A DNA stretch of 64,000 nucleotides, taken from positions 62,001 to 126,000 of the forward strand of contig NZ_QTQI01000013.1 of assembly GCF_003853705.1 (NCBI RefSeq), in the 5' to 3' direction. Source of the DNA: Burkholderia sp. Bp8992. Lineage in GTDB: Bacteria; Pseudomonadota; Gammaproteobacteria; Burkholderiales; Burkholderiaceae. Made by a program: the position numbers and the translations under genes. Below are positions 9,942 through 18,950 of the stretch, piece by piece. A model generated the notes under the pieces. The model did not search any database and was not told the origin of the DNA. It saw nothing but the letters and a program-made list of their open reading frames with translations. Position 1 is the stretch's first letter, and the number at the start of each line of letters is the position of its first letter.

Positions 9942-11740
9942 CGGATGATCTCCTCGCCGGTGCGCTTCGACACGACGACCAATTGAACGAAACTGTTGAG
10001 GTGGACGTACAGCCCGAAGAAGCTGTCGAGCACGCGCACGAACGACGCGAGGCTCGCTCCGACGAAGTGCTCCTCGTCGATCGTCAACCGGATCTCGATG
10101 CCGCGCACGAAGGTCGCGAACGGCTTGCCGGGCAGCCACTGCACGGCGCCGCGCTGCTCGATGCCGGCGAGGCCGTCGATCTGGCGCATCGACACGGCCG
10201 TGCGCCGCAGGTCGTACAGCGTCAGCATTTCCTTCAGCGGCGCGAGGCCGTGCGCGACCAGCGACACGTGATTGAGCGCGAGATGCGACACGAGCCGCCA
10301 GTGCGCGGCGCGGCCGCGCTCGAAGCGCACGCTCTGCGTCGGGCGACGCAGCAGCGAGATGCCGCTCGTCTGCGCACCGCCTTCCTGGAACAGGTCGCCG
10401 CCTTCGAGGCCGAACGCGAGCATCGCCGGCAGGTCGCGGTTCGTGCAGGTGAGGTCGAGGCTCAGCGTGTCGGTTTGCGGCGACGTCGGCTCGAAGTCGA
10501 TGTCGACGATCGAGATCTCGGTTTCGTAGCCGGGGCTCTTCTGCGCGACCCAGTCGTTGCGGCGCGCGAACCAGTAGTGGCCGATCCGCGCCGACTCGCC
10601 GTGATGCAGCGAGTAGAACGGCCGGAACTCGATCACCGACTCTTCGTGCGCCTGCTGCCTGACGAGCTTCACCGAGTCGATCGAGTACACCTCGTACGCG
10701 AACGCGCGCCGCGCCTCGGCGATCACCGGGTACGACACCGCGCGGTGCGTGATGCGGATCGGTTCGCCGTGCTGGCGGAACAGGTTGACGATCGGCGTGC
10801 AGAACAGGCGGAAATGGCTCGGCGTCAGCAGCTCGAGCAGCCGCGCGACGTGCGAATCGCTGCGTACATCCTGCAGCACGAGGTGCAGCGTCGCGCGCTG
10901 GCAGCGGCCCGACGCTCGCGTGATCGCCGCGAGGTCGAAATCGACGAAATCGAACTTGTCGGGGAACGCGAAGTATTCGGTGAGCAGGCGATACGCGGGA
11001 TGCGATTTCGCCGGATAGTCGATCAGCGCGTCGTCTTCGTCGAAGCCGGCCTGCGCGATCGGCAGCTTGCGCAGCGCGGTCCAGCGGCCATTGCGTTCCG
11101 GCTCGACATACGCACCGAGCACGTTGACGAACAGGCAGTCGGTGAGCGCGGCGACGAACGACTGCTCGCCGTGCAGGTGCGCGCGCAGCGTCGACAGCTT
11201 CAGCGCGCCGAGATCGAGCTGCGCGGCAAGCGATTCGAACGTGATCGAGATCACGCCCGTCGCGTTCGACGGCAGCACCGTCGCGCTCGGCGCGAGCGCG
11301 ACCGGCGTGTAACGGGCTTCCGAAATGCGGATCGGCGCGAGCGTCACGTCGTAGGCGGTGCGGAACCGGCACTGCACGCCGCGGATCGGGCGGCTCTTCA
11401 GTTCGGTGCTGCGATCGATCACGACCGGTTCGGTCTGCTGGCCGGGCGAAGCCGGCGTGAACTGCGCGATCGAACATGACGGAAACGGCCGCAGGTAGTG
11501 CGGATACAGCACTTCCAGCAGCGCTTCGGTGAATTCGGGGTAGTCGTCGTCGAGTTTCTTGTTGATGCGCGCGCCGAGCAGCGCGAACGACTCGATCATC
11601 CGTTCGACGTGCGGATCCTCGCAATGCTCGCCGGACAGCGCGAGCCGCGCCGCGATCTTCGGATAGCGTTCGGCGAAATCTCGCGAATAGCGCCGCAAAA
11701 ACGATAATTCGCGCTCGTAATACGGCAGCAATTCTTCCAT
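9905..11740 (-). CDS. tssF: T6SS baseplate protein TssF (ImpG family)
   Basis: 611 residues, usual length for TssF. The N-terminus MEELLPYYERELSFLRRY and the segment FTEALLEVLYPHYLRPFPS are highly characteristic of this family, as is the C-terminal FLGLYVHLNSFVQL-like stretch. TssF forms the core of the baseplate wedge with TssG. It is 77 bases downstream of tssE; that gap holds a GC-rich hairpin (near 11764-11801) that may act in mRNA processing. Overlap with tssG is noted in that entry. Confidence 0.95.
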   Translation of the reverse strand: MEELLPYYERELSFLRRYSRDFAERYPKIAARLALSGEHCEDPHVERMIESFALLGARINKKLDDDYPEFTEALLEVLYPHYLRPFPSCSIAQFTPASPGQQTEPVVIDRSTELKSRPIRGVQCRFRTAYDVTLAPIRISEARYTPVALAPSATVLPSNATGVISITFESLAAQLDLGALKLSTLRAHLHGEQSFVAALTDCLFVNVLGAYVEPERNGRWTALRKLPIAQAGFDEDDALIDYPAKSHPAYRLLTEYFAFPDKFDFVDFDLAAITRASGRCQRATLHLVLQDVRSDSHVARLLELLTPSHFRLFCTPIVNLFRQHGEPIRITHRAVSYPVIAEARRAFAYEVYSIDSVKLVRQQAHEESVIEFRPFYSLHHGESARIGHYWFARRNDWVAQKSPGYETEISIVDIDFEPTSPQTDTLSLDLTCTNRDLPAMLAFGLEGGDLFQEGGAQTSGISLLRRPTQSVRFERGRAAHWRLVSHLALNHVSLVAHGLAPLKEMLTLYDLRRTAVSMRQIDGLAGIEQRGAVQWLPGKPFATFVRGIEIRLTIDEEHFVGASLASFVRVLDSFFGLYVHLNSFVQLVVVSKRTGEEIIRCKPRTGESILA

Positions 11741-11817
11741 CGACGACCCCGAACCTCAATATTTCCTGCCGGACCCTGATCCACCACCGGGCGGTCCGGC
11801 CCGCTCGGCGGCATGAT

Positions 11818-12303
11818 TTACTGCATTCTTGCAGCGCGTGCGCGCGTGACCGAATACTGCAGCGTCGACGGTTGCAGCATCGCGTCGAAACTCACCGGCT
11901 CCTCGGCCGGATGCACGACGAGCAGCGCCTGGATCGCGAAGTAGAGCGCGTTGGTGGCCTGCTCGTTCAGCTCGAACGTCACCTGCACCTGCTGCAGGCG
12001 CGGCTCATGGCGCGCGATGGCCTGCTGGATCGACTTGCAGATGAATGCGCGATCGTAGTGGCTCGCGAGGCTCAGCCCCGCAAAATCGTTCAGCCCATAG
12101 GTCAGCACCGATTTCTGGCATTCGGGTAGCGTCGCCAGCTCGCTCTCGGTGTGCGCGATGCGCGTGTTGAGGATCGCCTCGACGTCGCGGGCGACCGTGT
12201 TCTTCAGCTCGTCCAGCGACAATTGCCGCATCGCTGCCGAGGCCGGCAGGTGCGGTTCGTCGTCGAACAGCTTGTCGAGAAAACTGGGTTCGAATCGTTT
12301 CAT
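11818..12303 (-). CDS. tssE: T6SS baseplate protein TssE (gp25-like)
   Basis: 161 residues from the ATG giving MKRFEPSFLDKLFDD, a common TssE start; in-frame sequence further upstream overlaps hcp and is not coding. TssE is the homologue of phage T4 gp25 and starts sheath polymerisation on the baseplate. The gp25-like core includes SVLTYGLNDFAGLSL and the EPRLQQVQVTFE stretch with the conserved Glu-Pro-Arg. It follows hcp after 62 bases that contain a terminator-like hairpin, so its expression may be lower than that of hcp. Confidence 0.92.
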   Translation of the reverse strand: MKRFEPSFLDKLFDDEPHLPASAAMRQLSLDELKNTVARDVEAILNTRIAHTESELATLPECQKSVLTYGLNDFAGLSLASHYDRAFICKSIQQAIARHEPRLQQVQVTFELNEQATNALYFAIQALLVVHPAEEPVSFDAMLQPSTLQYSVTRARAARMQ

Positions 12304-12321
12304 CGGCCGGCATGCACAGCG

Positions 12322-12356
12322 AAAACGGCAACGGGACGCCGTGCGCCCCGTTGCCG
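12322..12356 (-). terminator. Terminator or attenuator between hcp and tssE
   Basis: On the minus strand, 10 bases after the hcp stop, a perfect 10-bp stem (CGGCAACGGG / CCCGTTGCCG) with an 11-base loop is followed by TTTT. The genes on both sides are in the same direction and probably one operon, so this may be a leaky terminator that also protects the hcp message 3' end. Confidence 0.65.
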
Positions 12357-12365
12357 CAACCGACC

Positions 12366-12869
12366 TTAGACCGCGTAGGTCTTGTCGTTCTTCGTCAGGC
12401 TCCAGGCGCCTTGCGTGTTGCCGCCCTGGTTGCCGCCGATCTTCTGCTGGGTCTGCTTCCACTGCACGGCTGCGTACTTCAGCGAGAACGTCTCGATCGG
12501 CAGACCTTCTTCGCGGACGCTCGGCGCGATGCTCGAGATGATCACGTACTTGAGCTTGACTTCCAGATACTGCACGCGCTTGCCTTCACCGTCAGCGCGC
12601 GAGAAATGGATCGTCACTTCGTCGAACGTCGTGCCGCCCGACGCGTGCTGGTACAGCAGCGGGCTCGAAGAATCGATTTCCTTCGAGAACACCATGTCGC
12701 CGTGTTCGCAACGCGTTTGCGTCAGGCCGCCGGCCGACGACGCCGTTGCCGAACGCGGTTGCAGGATCGAGTGATCCCACGACTTCAGCTCGAGCCAGCC
12801 CTGATGATCCTTGTCAGCCGACTCGCCCTTGACTGCCGGGCTACCAAATTGCAAGTGAATGTGTAACAT
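12366..12869 (-). CDS. hcp: T6SS tube protein Hcp (TssD)
   Basis: 167 residues from the ATG giving MLHIHLQFGSPAVKGES. An in-frame start six codons upstream is possible but this ATG has AGAAGGG just upstream. Hcp hexamers stack into the inner tube that is expelled with the VgrG spike. Family features are the HQGWLELKSWDHSI segment, the FDEVTIHFSR strand and the closing ETFSLKYAAVQWKQTQQKIGG-type strands (shown here in short form). No signal peptide, as expected. It lies between tssC and tssE in the operon and is followed by a hairpin with a U-run, consistent with the high level at which Hcp is usually made. Confidence 0.96.
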   Translation of the reverse strand: MLHIHLQFGSPAVKGESADKDHQGWLELKSWDHSILQPRSATASSAGGLTQTRCEHGDMVFSKEIDSSSPLLYQHASGGTTFDEVTIHFSRADGEGKRVQYLEVKLKYVIISSIAPSVREEGLPIETFSLKYAAVQWKQTQQKIGGNQGGNTQGAWSLTKNDKTYAV

Positions 12870-12940
12870 GGCCCTTCTACTCCCCAAAGAGGTGGTTTTA
12901 ACGTCCTACCCAGGCGGCCCGCCCGGGCGATTTTGCTCGC

Positions 12941-14431
12941 TTATGAATTTGCCGATTTGGGCAGATCAGCGACAAGTCGCAGAGAAATCGAGAGTTCGTC
13001 GAGCTGAAAGTGCGGGCGCAGGAACGCGACCGAACGATACGAGCCCGGCTTCCCCGGAATCTCCGACACTTGTATGGAAGCCTCGCGCAGCGGGAATTGC
13101 GCCTTCTGCTCCTGCGACGCGTTGTCGTCGAGCAGGACGTACTGCGAAATCCACCGGTTGAGGAATGTCTCCACGTTCTGCGCCGATGCGAAGCTGCCGA
13201 TCTTGTCGCGCATCATCGCCTTCAGGTAGTGCGCGACGCGCGATACCGAGAAGATGTATTGAAGCTGCGCGGACAGAACGGCGTTCGCGTTGGCGCTGTC
13301 GGTGCTGTATTTCTTCGCTTTCTGCACCGACTGCGCGGCGAAGAACGCGGCGTAATCGGAATTCTTGCAATGGACGAGCGGGATGAAGCCGAGGTCGCTC
13401 AGCTCCTTCTCGCGGCGATCGGTGATCGCGATCTCGGTCGGGCACTTCAGCGCGACTTCACCGTCGTCGGTCTTGAACGTGTGGGTCGGCAGGTCCTCGA
13501 CGAGGCCGCCGCCTTCGACGCCGCGGATCGCCGCGCACCAGCCGAAGTCGTCGAACGCGGCCGTCAGGCGGGCTGCGAAGGCCCACGACGCGTTGCACCA
13601 CAGGTACTTGTCGTGGTCGGTGCCGTCGACGTCCTCGACGAAGTTGAAGCGTTCGGCGGTCTGGCCATCCTTCGGATTGAACGGCAGGCGGCCGAGGAAG
13701 CGCGGCAGCGTCAGGCCGACGTAGCGCGAATCTTCCGAATCGCGGAACGACTTCCACTTCGCGTATTCGACCGTGTCGAACACCTTCGCGAGATCGCGCG
13801 GCTTGCCGAGGTCGGCGAACGACTCCAGGCCCAGCAGCTCCGGCGACGCCGATGCGATGAACGGCGCATGGGCGGCTGCCGCGACGCGCGACATCTGCTC
13901 GATGAAGTACAGGTCTTCCGGCTGGCGCGAGATCTCGTAATCGCCGACCAGCGCGCCGAACGGCGAGCCGCCGAACGTGCCGAATTCTTCTTCGTAGACC
14001 TTCTTGAACAGCGCGCTCTGGTCGAACTCGCTCGCGCCCTTGAAGTCGCGCACGAGGTCGCGCTTCGGTGCGTGCAGCGCCTTGATCTTGATCGTCTGGC
14101 CCGTGTTGCTTTCCTTGACCAAGTAGTCCATCCCGCGCCACGTGCTCTCGAGGCGCTGGAATTCCGGCGCGTGCATCACCGCGGAAAGCTGCGTGGAGAT
14201 CAGGCGGTCGAGCTCCGCGACACGCGCGTCGATCGTGGCCGACAGGTTGTCCGACACGATCACCGTGCCGTCGAGCACCTGGTGCACGAGTTCGCCGATC
14301 AGGTCCTTCGCGCGTGCGTGCTCGGAATCGGATTTCGCGACCTTGCTCTTCTCGACGATGTCGTCGAGCAGCGAAGTCCCGGCGGCGTATTCCGCGCCGC
14401 TCGCTTGGGCCGCAGCCGTTTGCTGGTTCAT
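12941..14431 (-). CDS. tssC: T6SS sheath large subunit TssC (VipB/EvpB)
   Basis: 496 residues. Characteristic segments include FQRLESTWRGMDYLV near residue 95, FGALVGDYEISRQPEDLYFIEQM, SFRDSEDSRYVGLTLPRFLGRLPF, and near the C-terminus FLNRWISQYV and RPHFQLDELSISLRLVADLP. With TssB it forms the contractile sheath around the Hcp tube. It starts 15 bases after tssB, which fits tight co-expression of the two sheath subunits. Confidence 0.96.
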   Translation of the reverse strand: MNQQTAAAQASGAEYAAGTSLLDDIVEKSKVAKSDSEHARAKDLIGELVHQVLDGTVIVSDNLSATIDARVAELDRLISTQLSAVMHAPEFQRLESTWRGMDYLVKESNTGQTIKIKALHAPKRDLVRDFKGASEFDQSALFKKVYEEEFGTFGGSPFGALVGDYEISRQPEDLYFIEQMSRVAAAAHAPFIASASPELLGLESFADLGKPRDLAKVFDTVEYAKWKSFRDSEDSRYVGLTLPRFLGRLPFNPKDGQTAERFNFVEDVDGTDHDKYLWCNASWAFAARLTAAFDDFGWCAAIRGVEGGGLVEDLPTHTFKTDDGEVALKCPTEIAITDRREKELSDLGFIPLVHCKNSDYAAFFAAQSVQKAKKYSTDSANANAVLSAQLQYIFSVSRVAHYLKAMMRDKIGSFASAQNVETFLNRWISQYVLLDDNASQEQKAQFPLREASIQVSEIPGKPGSYRSVAFLRPHFQLDELSISLRLVADLPKSANS

Positions 14432-14446
14432 CTCAACACTCCGTCG

Positions 14447-14962
14447 TCATTCGCCGTCTTTGTCGCCGCCGGTGCCCTTCGCGAGCTCCTGCAGCTGCTG
14501 CGTGTTCTTCAGCACCTCGGACAGCAGATCCTCGAGCTTGTCGTTGCCGGCGAGCTTGTTGCGCAGGTCGGCGAGCTTCGAGCGCGCCTCGAGCAGGCGG
14601 CGCAGCGGCTCGACCTGTTCGACGACTTCGTCCGGGCTGAAATCCGACAGCGAGCGGAACTTCAGGTCGACCGCGAACTTGCCGCCTTCCGGGCTCAGGC
14701 GGTTTTCCACCTGGAACGCGGCGCGCGGCTCGATCGCCTTCATCACGTCGTCGAAATTGTCGCGGTCGATGTTGACGAATTTACGATCGCGCAGCTTCGG
14801 CTGCTCGATTTCGGACTGGCCCGCCAGATCGCCGACGACCCCGACGACGAACGGCAGTTCCTTCACCTCGATCGCATCGCCCTTCTCGACCTCGTAGGTG
14901 AGCTGGACGCGCGGCGGCCGTATTTTCTGCAAGCTTTTCTGAATGCTTTCTTTCTTGGCCAT
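14447..14962 (-). CDS. tssB: T6SS sheath small subunit TssB (VipA)
   Basis: 171 residues starting at the ATG giving MAKKESIQKSLQKIRPPRVQ. Conserved features are RPPRVQLTYEVE, LPFVVGVVGDLAG and the FVNIDRDNFDDVM stretch; the C-terminal helix that interlocks with TssC follows (LEARSKLADLRNKLAGND). An open frame continues upstream through the lipoprotein gene, but codon use and the conserved N-terminus fix the start here. Second gene of the operon, 46 bases after the TPR lipoprotein gene. Confidence 0.96.
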   Translation of the reverse strand: MAKKESIQKSLQKIRPPRVQLTYEVEKGDAIEVKELPFVVGVVGDLAGQSEIEQPKLRDRKFVNIDRDNFDDVMKAIEPRAAFQVENRLSPEGGKFAVDLKFRSLSDFSPDEVVEQVEPLRRLLEARSKLADLRNKLAGNDKLEDLLSEVLKNTQQLQELAKGTGGDKDGE

Positions 14963-15008
14963 CTCGACGGCTCCCAGGTTAGTTGTGGTTATCGCGTCAG
15001 TTGCGGTT

Positions 15009-15650
15009 TCAGTTGCGCAGTGCGCCGAACGGATCGCCGCCCTTCGCCCCGCCGCCTGCCGCCGTATTGGTCGGCGGCGTGACGGTGGCTTCGGTGTTCT
15101 GCGTCGTGCCGGCCTTCTTGGTGTGCACCACGGTGCGGCCCTTCTTGCCCTTGCCGTACGCACGGGTCGACGTCGTTTCCGGCGGGAACAGCGCCGATTC
15201 GCCCAGCGTGTCGCGCAGCTGCTTCGCCAGCGCCTGTGCATCGGACTTCGCGTCGCCCGCGAGCGACGAATCCTGGCGCAGCTCGCCGAGCGATTGCGTC
15301 GCGATCCGCAGGCCGGCGACGGCCAGCACGCTCTTCGCCTGGCGGTCGGTCGCGTCGCGCTGCAGCGCTTCCTGGGCGGCGACGATCGCCTGGCCGTAGT
15401 GGTTCTGCGCGAACTGGATCTGCGCGATGCGCGACCACGGCTCCTCGCGCGTCGGATCCGACTTCGCGAGCTGCTGGTAGAGGCCGAGCGCCTTGTCCTG
15501 GTCCCCTGCCTTCGCAACGGCGTCTGCATCGGCCAGCGACTTGTTGAACACCTCGGCGGTCGGCGGCGCGGACGGCTGGCTCGCACAACCGGCGATCACG
15601 CCGCAAGCCACTACTACCCCAGACAGTTTTGCGAAGAGACGGTCTTTCAT
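15009..15650 (-). CDS. TPR-containing lipoprotein, first gene of the T6SS minus-strand operon
   Basis: 213 residues from an ATG preceded by GGTGG. The N-terminus is a lipoprotein signal (MKDRLFAKLSGVVVACGVIAGC) with Cys at residue 22, so the mature protein is lipid-anchored. Residues about 40-150 show tetratricopeptide-like helices (DKALGLYQQLAKSDPTREEPW, IAQIQFAQNHYGQAIVAAQEAL). The C-terminus is low-complexity and basic. Burkholderia T6SS-1 loci carry a lipoprotein at this position, sometimes called TagM, but I am not certain of the name. A role in outer-membrane or wall association is inferred from the lipid anchor and location. Confidence 0.85.
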   Translation of the reverse strand: MKDRLFAKLSGVVVACGVIAGCASQPSAPPTAEVFNKSLADADAVAKAGDQDKALGLYQQLAKSDPTREEPWSRIAQIQFAQNHYGQAIVAAQEALQRDATDRQAKSVLAVAGLRIATQSLGELRQDSSLAGDAKSDAQALAKQLRDTLGESALFPPETTSTRAYGKGKKGRTVVHTKKAGTTQNTEATVTPPTNTAAGGGAKGGDPFGALRN

Positions 15651-15724
15651 CGTTATATCCACCGGCGCGTGAGTTTTAAATCGTTGAGAATCTGGTTCTT
15701 TTGCTTTGCAAGAAGCGCGCGGGT

Positions 15725-15753
15725 ATAGTACCGATCAATTTTTCATAATTCAA
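15725..15753 (-). promoter_or_regulatory. Predicted sigma-70 promoter of the tssB-tssA operon
   Basis: On the minus strand, TTGAAT (15748-15753) and TACTAT (15725-15730) are separated by exactly 17 bases, about 70 bases upstream of the first gene. The 374-base divergent gap (15651-16024) between this operon and tssJ otherwise shows no gene; the AT-rich part near this promoter contrasts with GC-rich sequence on the tssJ side, where I could not pick a convincing promoter. Confidence 0.5.
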
Positions 15754-16024
15754 TCGTCGTGTGAAGAGTAATTCCTTTTAAAACCGGGCGCTACCCCCTC
15801 GAATGGCCTATCGCTGCGGGTTCGCGGCGGTTTTTTCTTTCGGTCGGGACGCGCAAGTTTTACTGGCCGCACGACGCACCGCCGCGATGGCGGAAAAAAT
15901 TTCCGAACGTCTGCCGAGACGCAGGCGCGCTTAATAGTTGAACAGTGCAACGCCGGGGATACGCAGCGAACGCGGAAATACCCGGCAGAATTGACAGGGA
16001 TAAAGGCGGCACGCCGGAAACACG

Positions 16025-16636
16025 ATGAGATCGTCCATGATTCGCTATGCGCTGCCGCTGGTTGTGTGCGCCCTCCTGGCCGGATGCGCGGCCGCTCCGC
16101 TGCTCGGCTCGGCCGCGAGCGCCGTGATGTCCGCGGCCGGTATCGGCAAGCCCGAGGTGCCGGACGCGCAGAAGCCGCCGCGCAATATCGGACTCACGCT
16201 GGCCGCCGCGCCGAACCTGAATGCCGCGACCGACCACAAGCCGCTCGCGCTCGTCGTCCGACTCTACGCGCTGAAGGACCCGACGTCGTTCCAGCAGGCG
16301 CCGTTCGACGCCTTTACCGATCCGACCAAGGAAAAAGCCGCACTCGGCGCCGACCTGTTGAACGTGCGTGAAATCACGCTGATTCCGGGCCAGCGCTATA
16401 CGGCGACCGAGAAGGTTTCACGCGAAGCGCAGGCGTTCGGCATCGTCGCGCTGTTCCGTGATCCCGCACTCCAGCGATGGAAACTGACGTTCGATCCGGC
16501 GAAGTCGGAGAAATCCGGCATAATCATCGGCCTGCATAATTGCGCGATGACGGTCACCGATGGCACTGTCATTGCACCGCAGCAGGGTGCGCCTTCACAA
16601 CCGCTGAATATGCTTTCTTCGGTGTCCTGCGGTTAA
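16025..16636 (+). CDS. tssJ: T6SS outer-membrane lipoprotein TssJ
   Basis: 203 residues (a second ATG four codons later is also possible). The N-terminus is a lipoprotein signal with lipobox LLAGC; Cys follows Gly near residue 21. The mature domain has the two-layer beta-sandwich TssJ pattern: LALVVRLYALKDPTSFQQAPFD, LIPGQRYTATEKV and VALFRDPALQRWK. TssJ anchors the TssM periplasmic domain to the outer membrane. It opens the rightward tssJ-tssK-tssL group; the 100-base gap to tssK has a short TTAAC/GTTAA inverted repeat of unknown meaning. Confidence 0.93.
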   Translation: MRSSMIRYALPLVVCALLAGCAAAPLLGSAASAVMSAAGIGKPEVPDAQKPPRNIGLTLAAAPNLNAATDHKPLALVVRLYALKDPTSFQQAPFDAFTDPTKEKAALGADLLNVREITLIPGQRYTATEKVSREAQAFGIVALFRDPALQRWKLTFDPAKSEKSGIIIGLHNCAMTVTDGTVIAPQQGAPSQPLNMLSSVSCG

Positions 16637-16736
16637 ACATGTCGCACGAATGTCAATTAACAAGAGTTAACAATTGGCGATTTATTCGGGCACGAACAAT
16701 CGATGACATCGCAACGCCACATTAACCGGATTTGAC

Positions 16737-18083
16737 ATGAGTTATTCGGCCAAGGTGCTGTGGGGGGAAGGGCTGTTCCTCCGGCCTCAACACTTTCAGC
16801 GACAGGACGCGTACCACGAGGCGCGCCTGTTCGAGTCCATCCAGGCGATCCAGCCTTACAACTGGGGCGTGCGCTCGGTGCGCATCGACCGCGACGCGCT
16901 CGGCAGCAACGTGCTGCGGGTGGCGGAACTCGCGCTCGTGTTCCCGGACGGCGCGCTGTATGCCGCGCCGCAGGCCGACGACCTGCCGCCGCCGATCGCG
17001 CTGGACACGCTGCCCGACGGCATCAACGAATTCGTGTTCTATCTCGCGCTGCACCCACTGCGCGAGAACGGCACGAATTACAGCGACGATCCGGCCGCCG
17101 GCTTCATGACGCGCTTCGTCAGCGAGCAGACGAGCGTCGCCGACAACTTCACCGATGCGGCGGAAGCCGACATCACGTTCCTGAAGACGCAGGTCAAGCT
17201 GATCGCGCACAGCGAACCGCGCGACCAGCTGCTGTCGGTGCCGCTCGTGCGCGTGCGCCGCACCGCGACGTCCGGTTTCGAGATCGACGACAGCTTCGTG
17301 CCGCCGTGCCTCGCGATCGAGGCGTCACCGATCCTGCACCAGCGGCTGCGCCAGCTCGTCGACGCGCTGCAGGCGAAGGTGAACGCGCTGTACGGTTTCC
17401 ACCGCGAGCCGTCGAAGAACATCATCGAGTTCCGCTCGGGCGACATCGCGTCGTTCTGGCTGCTGCACACCGCGAACGCCGCTTTCGCGACGCTTGCGCA
17501 CCTGCACCAGCACGCGGCGCTGCATCCGGAGCGGTTGTTCCAGGAGCTGCTGCGCCTCGCGGGCCAGTTGATGACGTTCTCGAAGGGCTATACGCTCGCC
17601 GACCTGCCCGTCTACCGCCACGACGATCCGGGACCGAGTTTTGCGCGTCTCGACCTGATGCTGCGCGAGCTGCTCGATACCGTGATCTCGACGCGCTACT
17701 TCGCGATCACGCTCGACGAGGTGCGTCCGTCGTTCCACCTCGGGCGCCTCGACTCCGGCAAGATCGACGACAAGACCGAGTTCTACCTGGCCGTATCCGC
17801 GGACATGCCGAGCGTCGAGCTCGTCGATGCGGTGCCGGCCCGCTTCAAGGTCGGTGCGCCCGACGACGTCGACAAGCTCGTGCTGTCGGCGATGCCCGGC
17901 GTGCGGCTGTCGTACACGCCGCAGGTGCCGCCCGCGATTCCGGTGCGACCCGGCGCGTGCTACTTCGCGCTCGATTCGCGCAGCCCGCTGTACGAGCGCA
18001 TGCTGCAGGCCCAGTCCGCGATGATCTATGCGCCGACTGGCATCAATGACCTGAAATTCGAACTGATCGCGGTCACATCATGA
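16737..18083 (+). CDS. tssK: T6SS baseplate adaptor TssK
   Basis: 448 residues. The start MSYSAKVLWGEGLFLRPQHFQRQD is diagnostic of TssK, which links the baseplate to the membrane complex via TssL and TssM. Further family features are RVAELALVFPDGALY, the FWLLHTANAAFATLAHLHQH helix pair and the C-terminal FALDSRSPLYERMLQ. CCGGA lies just before the start. The stop overlaps the start of tssL as ATGA. Confidence 0.96.
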   Translation: MSYSAKVLWGEGLFLRPQHFQRQDAYHEARLFESIQAIQPYNWGVRSVRIDRDALGSNVLRVAELALVFPDGALYAAPQADDLPPPIALDTLPDGINEFVFYLALHPLRENGTNYSDDPAAGFMTRFVSEQTSVADNFTDAAEADITFLKTQVKLIAHSEPRDQLLSVPLVRVRRTATSGFEIDDSFVPPCLAIEASPILHQRLRQLVDALQAKVNALYGFHREPSKNIIEFRSGDIASFWLLHTANAAFATLAHLHQHAALHPERLFQELLRLAGQLMTFSKGYTLADLPVYRHDDPGPSFARLDLMLRELLDTVISTRYFAITLDEVRPSFHLGRLDSGKIDDKTEFYLAVSADMPSVELVDAVPARFKVGAPDDVDKLVLSAMPGVRLSYTPQVPPAIPVRPGACYFALDSRSPLYERMLQAQSAMIYAPTGINDLKFELIAVTS

Positions 18084-18862
18084 GCTACGCGCCTTCCCTG
18101 TTCGGCGACAACGCGCCGGCACCCATGCATACCCCGGCGTCGACGGACTCCGCGTTCCAGGCGCGTTCGCTGCTCGATCTGCTGTACGACGGCTTCTTCA
18201 TGCTGTTCCTGCTCAAGAACGGGCGGGAACCGGACAGCGCCGGCGAGTTCAGCACGCGGATCCAGGAATTCCTGTCGGATTTCGAGCGCGGCGCGAAGAA
18301 GCTGAATATCGCTGCAGAGGATGTGTACGGCGCGAAGTTCGCGTTCTGCGCGGCCATCGACGAAATGGTGCTGTCGTCGCAGTTCAAGATCCGCGCGGAC
18401 TGGGAACGCCGGCCGCTGCAGCTCGTGCTGTTCGGCGAGCAGCTCGCGGGGGAGAAGTTCTATCAGTATCTCGAGGAGTGCCGCGCGCAGGGCGCGGCGC
18501 GGCTGCAGTCGCTCGAGGTGTTTCACATGTGCCTGCTGCTCGGGTTCCAGGGCAAGTATCTGCTCGAGGGGCCGGAGAAGCTCGCGTACCTCACCGCACG
18601 GCTGGGCGATGAAATCGCGCATATGAAAGGCAAGCGGGCGCCGTTCGCGCCGCATTGGCCGTTGCCGGATCAGATCGCGCATCGGTTGAAGCGTGAGGTG
18701 CCGGTTTGGGCGATCGGGGCGGTGTTTGCACTCGTGGCACTGCTCGGGTATCTCGGGCTCAATACTTATCTCAAGGACAAGACGCTGCAGGCGTTGGCGC
18801 CTTATTCGCAAGTCATTAAGGTGGGCCCGGAGTCAGCTAATTTGACGATTTCGTTGCCTTGA
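18080..18862 (+). CDS. tssL: T6SS inner-membrane protein TssL (DotU family)
   Basis: 260 residues. The cytoplasmic DotU domain shows FQARSLLDLLYDGFFMLFLLKNG, YGAKFAFCAAIDEMVLSS, QLVLFGEQLAGEKFYQYLEE and LLLGFQGKYLLEG. A single membrane helix near residues 213-233 (VPVWAIGAVFALVALLGYLGL) is followed by a short periplasmic tail without an OmpA domain. It completes the membrane complex with TssM and TssJ. Overlap with tssK implies coupling; a strong terminator lies 35 bases after the stop. Confidence 0.95.
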   Translation: MSYAPSLFGDNAPAPMHTPASTDSAFQARSLLDLLYDGFFMLFLLKNGREPDSAGEFSTRIQEFLSDFERGAKKLNIAAEDVYGAKFAFCAAIDEMVLSSQFKIRADWERRPLQLVLFGEQLAGEKFYQYLEECRAQGAARLQSLEVFHMCLLLGFQGKYLLEGPEKLAYLTARLGDEIAHMKGKRAPFAPHWPLPDQIAHRLKREVPVWAIGAVFALVALLGYLGLNTYLKDKTLQALAPYSQVIKVGPESANLTISLP

Positions 18863-18896
18863 CGGCTGCGCTTCGTTCGGACGTTGACGCCTCATG

Positions 18897-18926
18897 AAAA
18901 AGGACCGCTCCGGCGGTCCTTTTTTG
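18897..18926 (+). terminator. Rho-independent terminator after tssL
   Basis: Perfect 8-bp stem AGGACCGC / GCGGTCCT with tetraloop TCCG, followed by TTTTTT and preceded by AAAA, so it can serve both tssL and the convergent gene ending at 18951. Confidence 0.9.
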
Positions 18927-18950
18927 CTGTGGCGTGGGGCGCGTGCCTCG

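Noticed and set aside
15651-16024. Sigma-54 promoter for the T6SS operons
   Set aside because: I searched by eye for GG-N10-GC in the divergent gap and found no convincing match; a sigma-70 type promoter fits the minus-strand side better.
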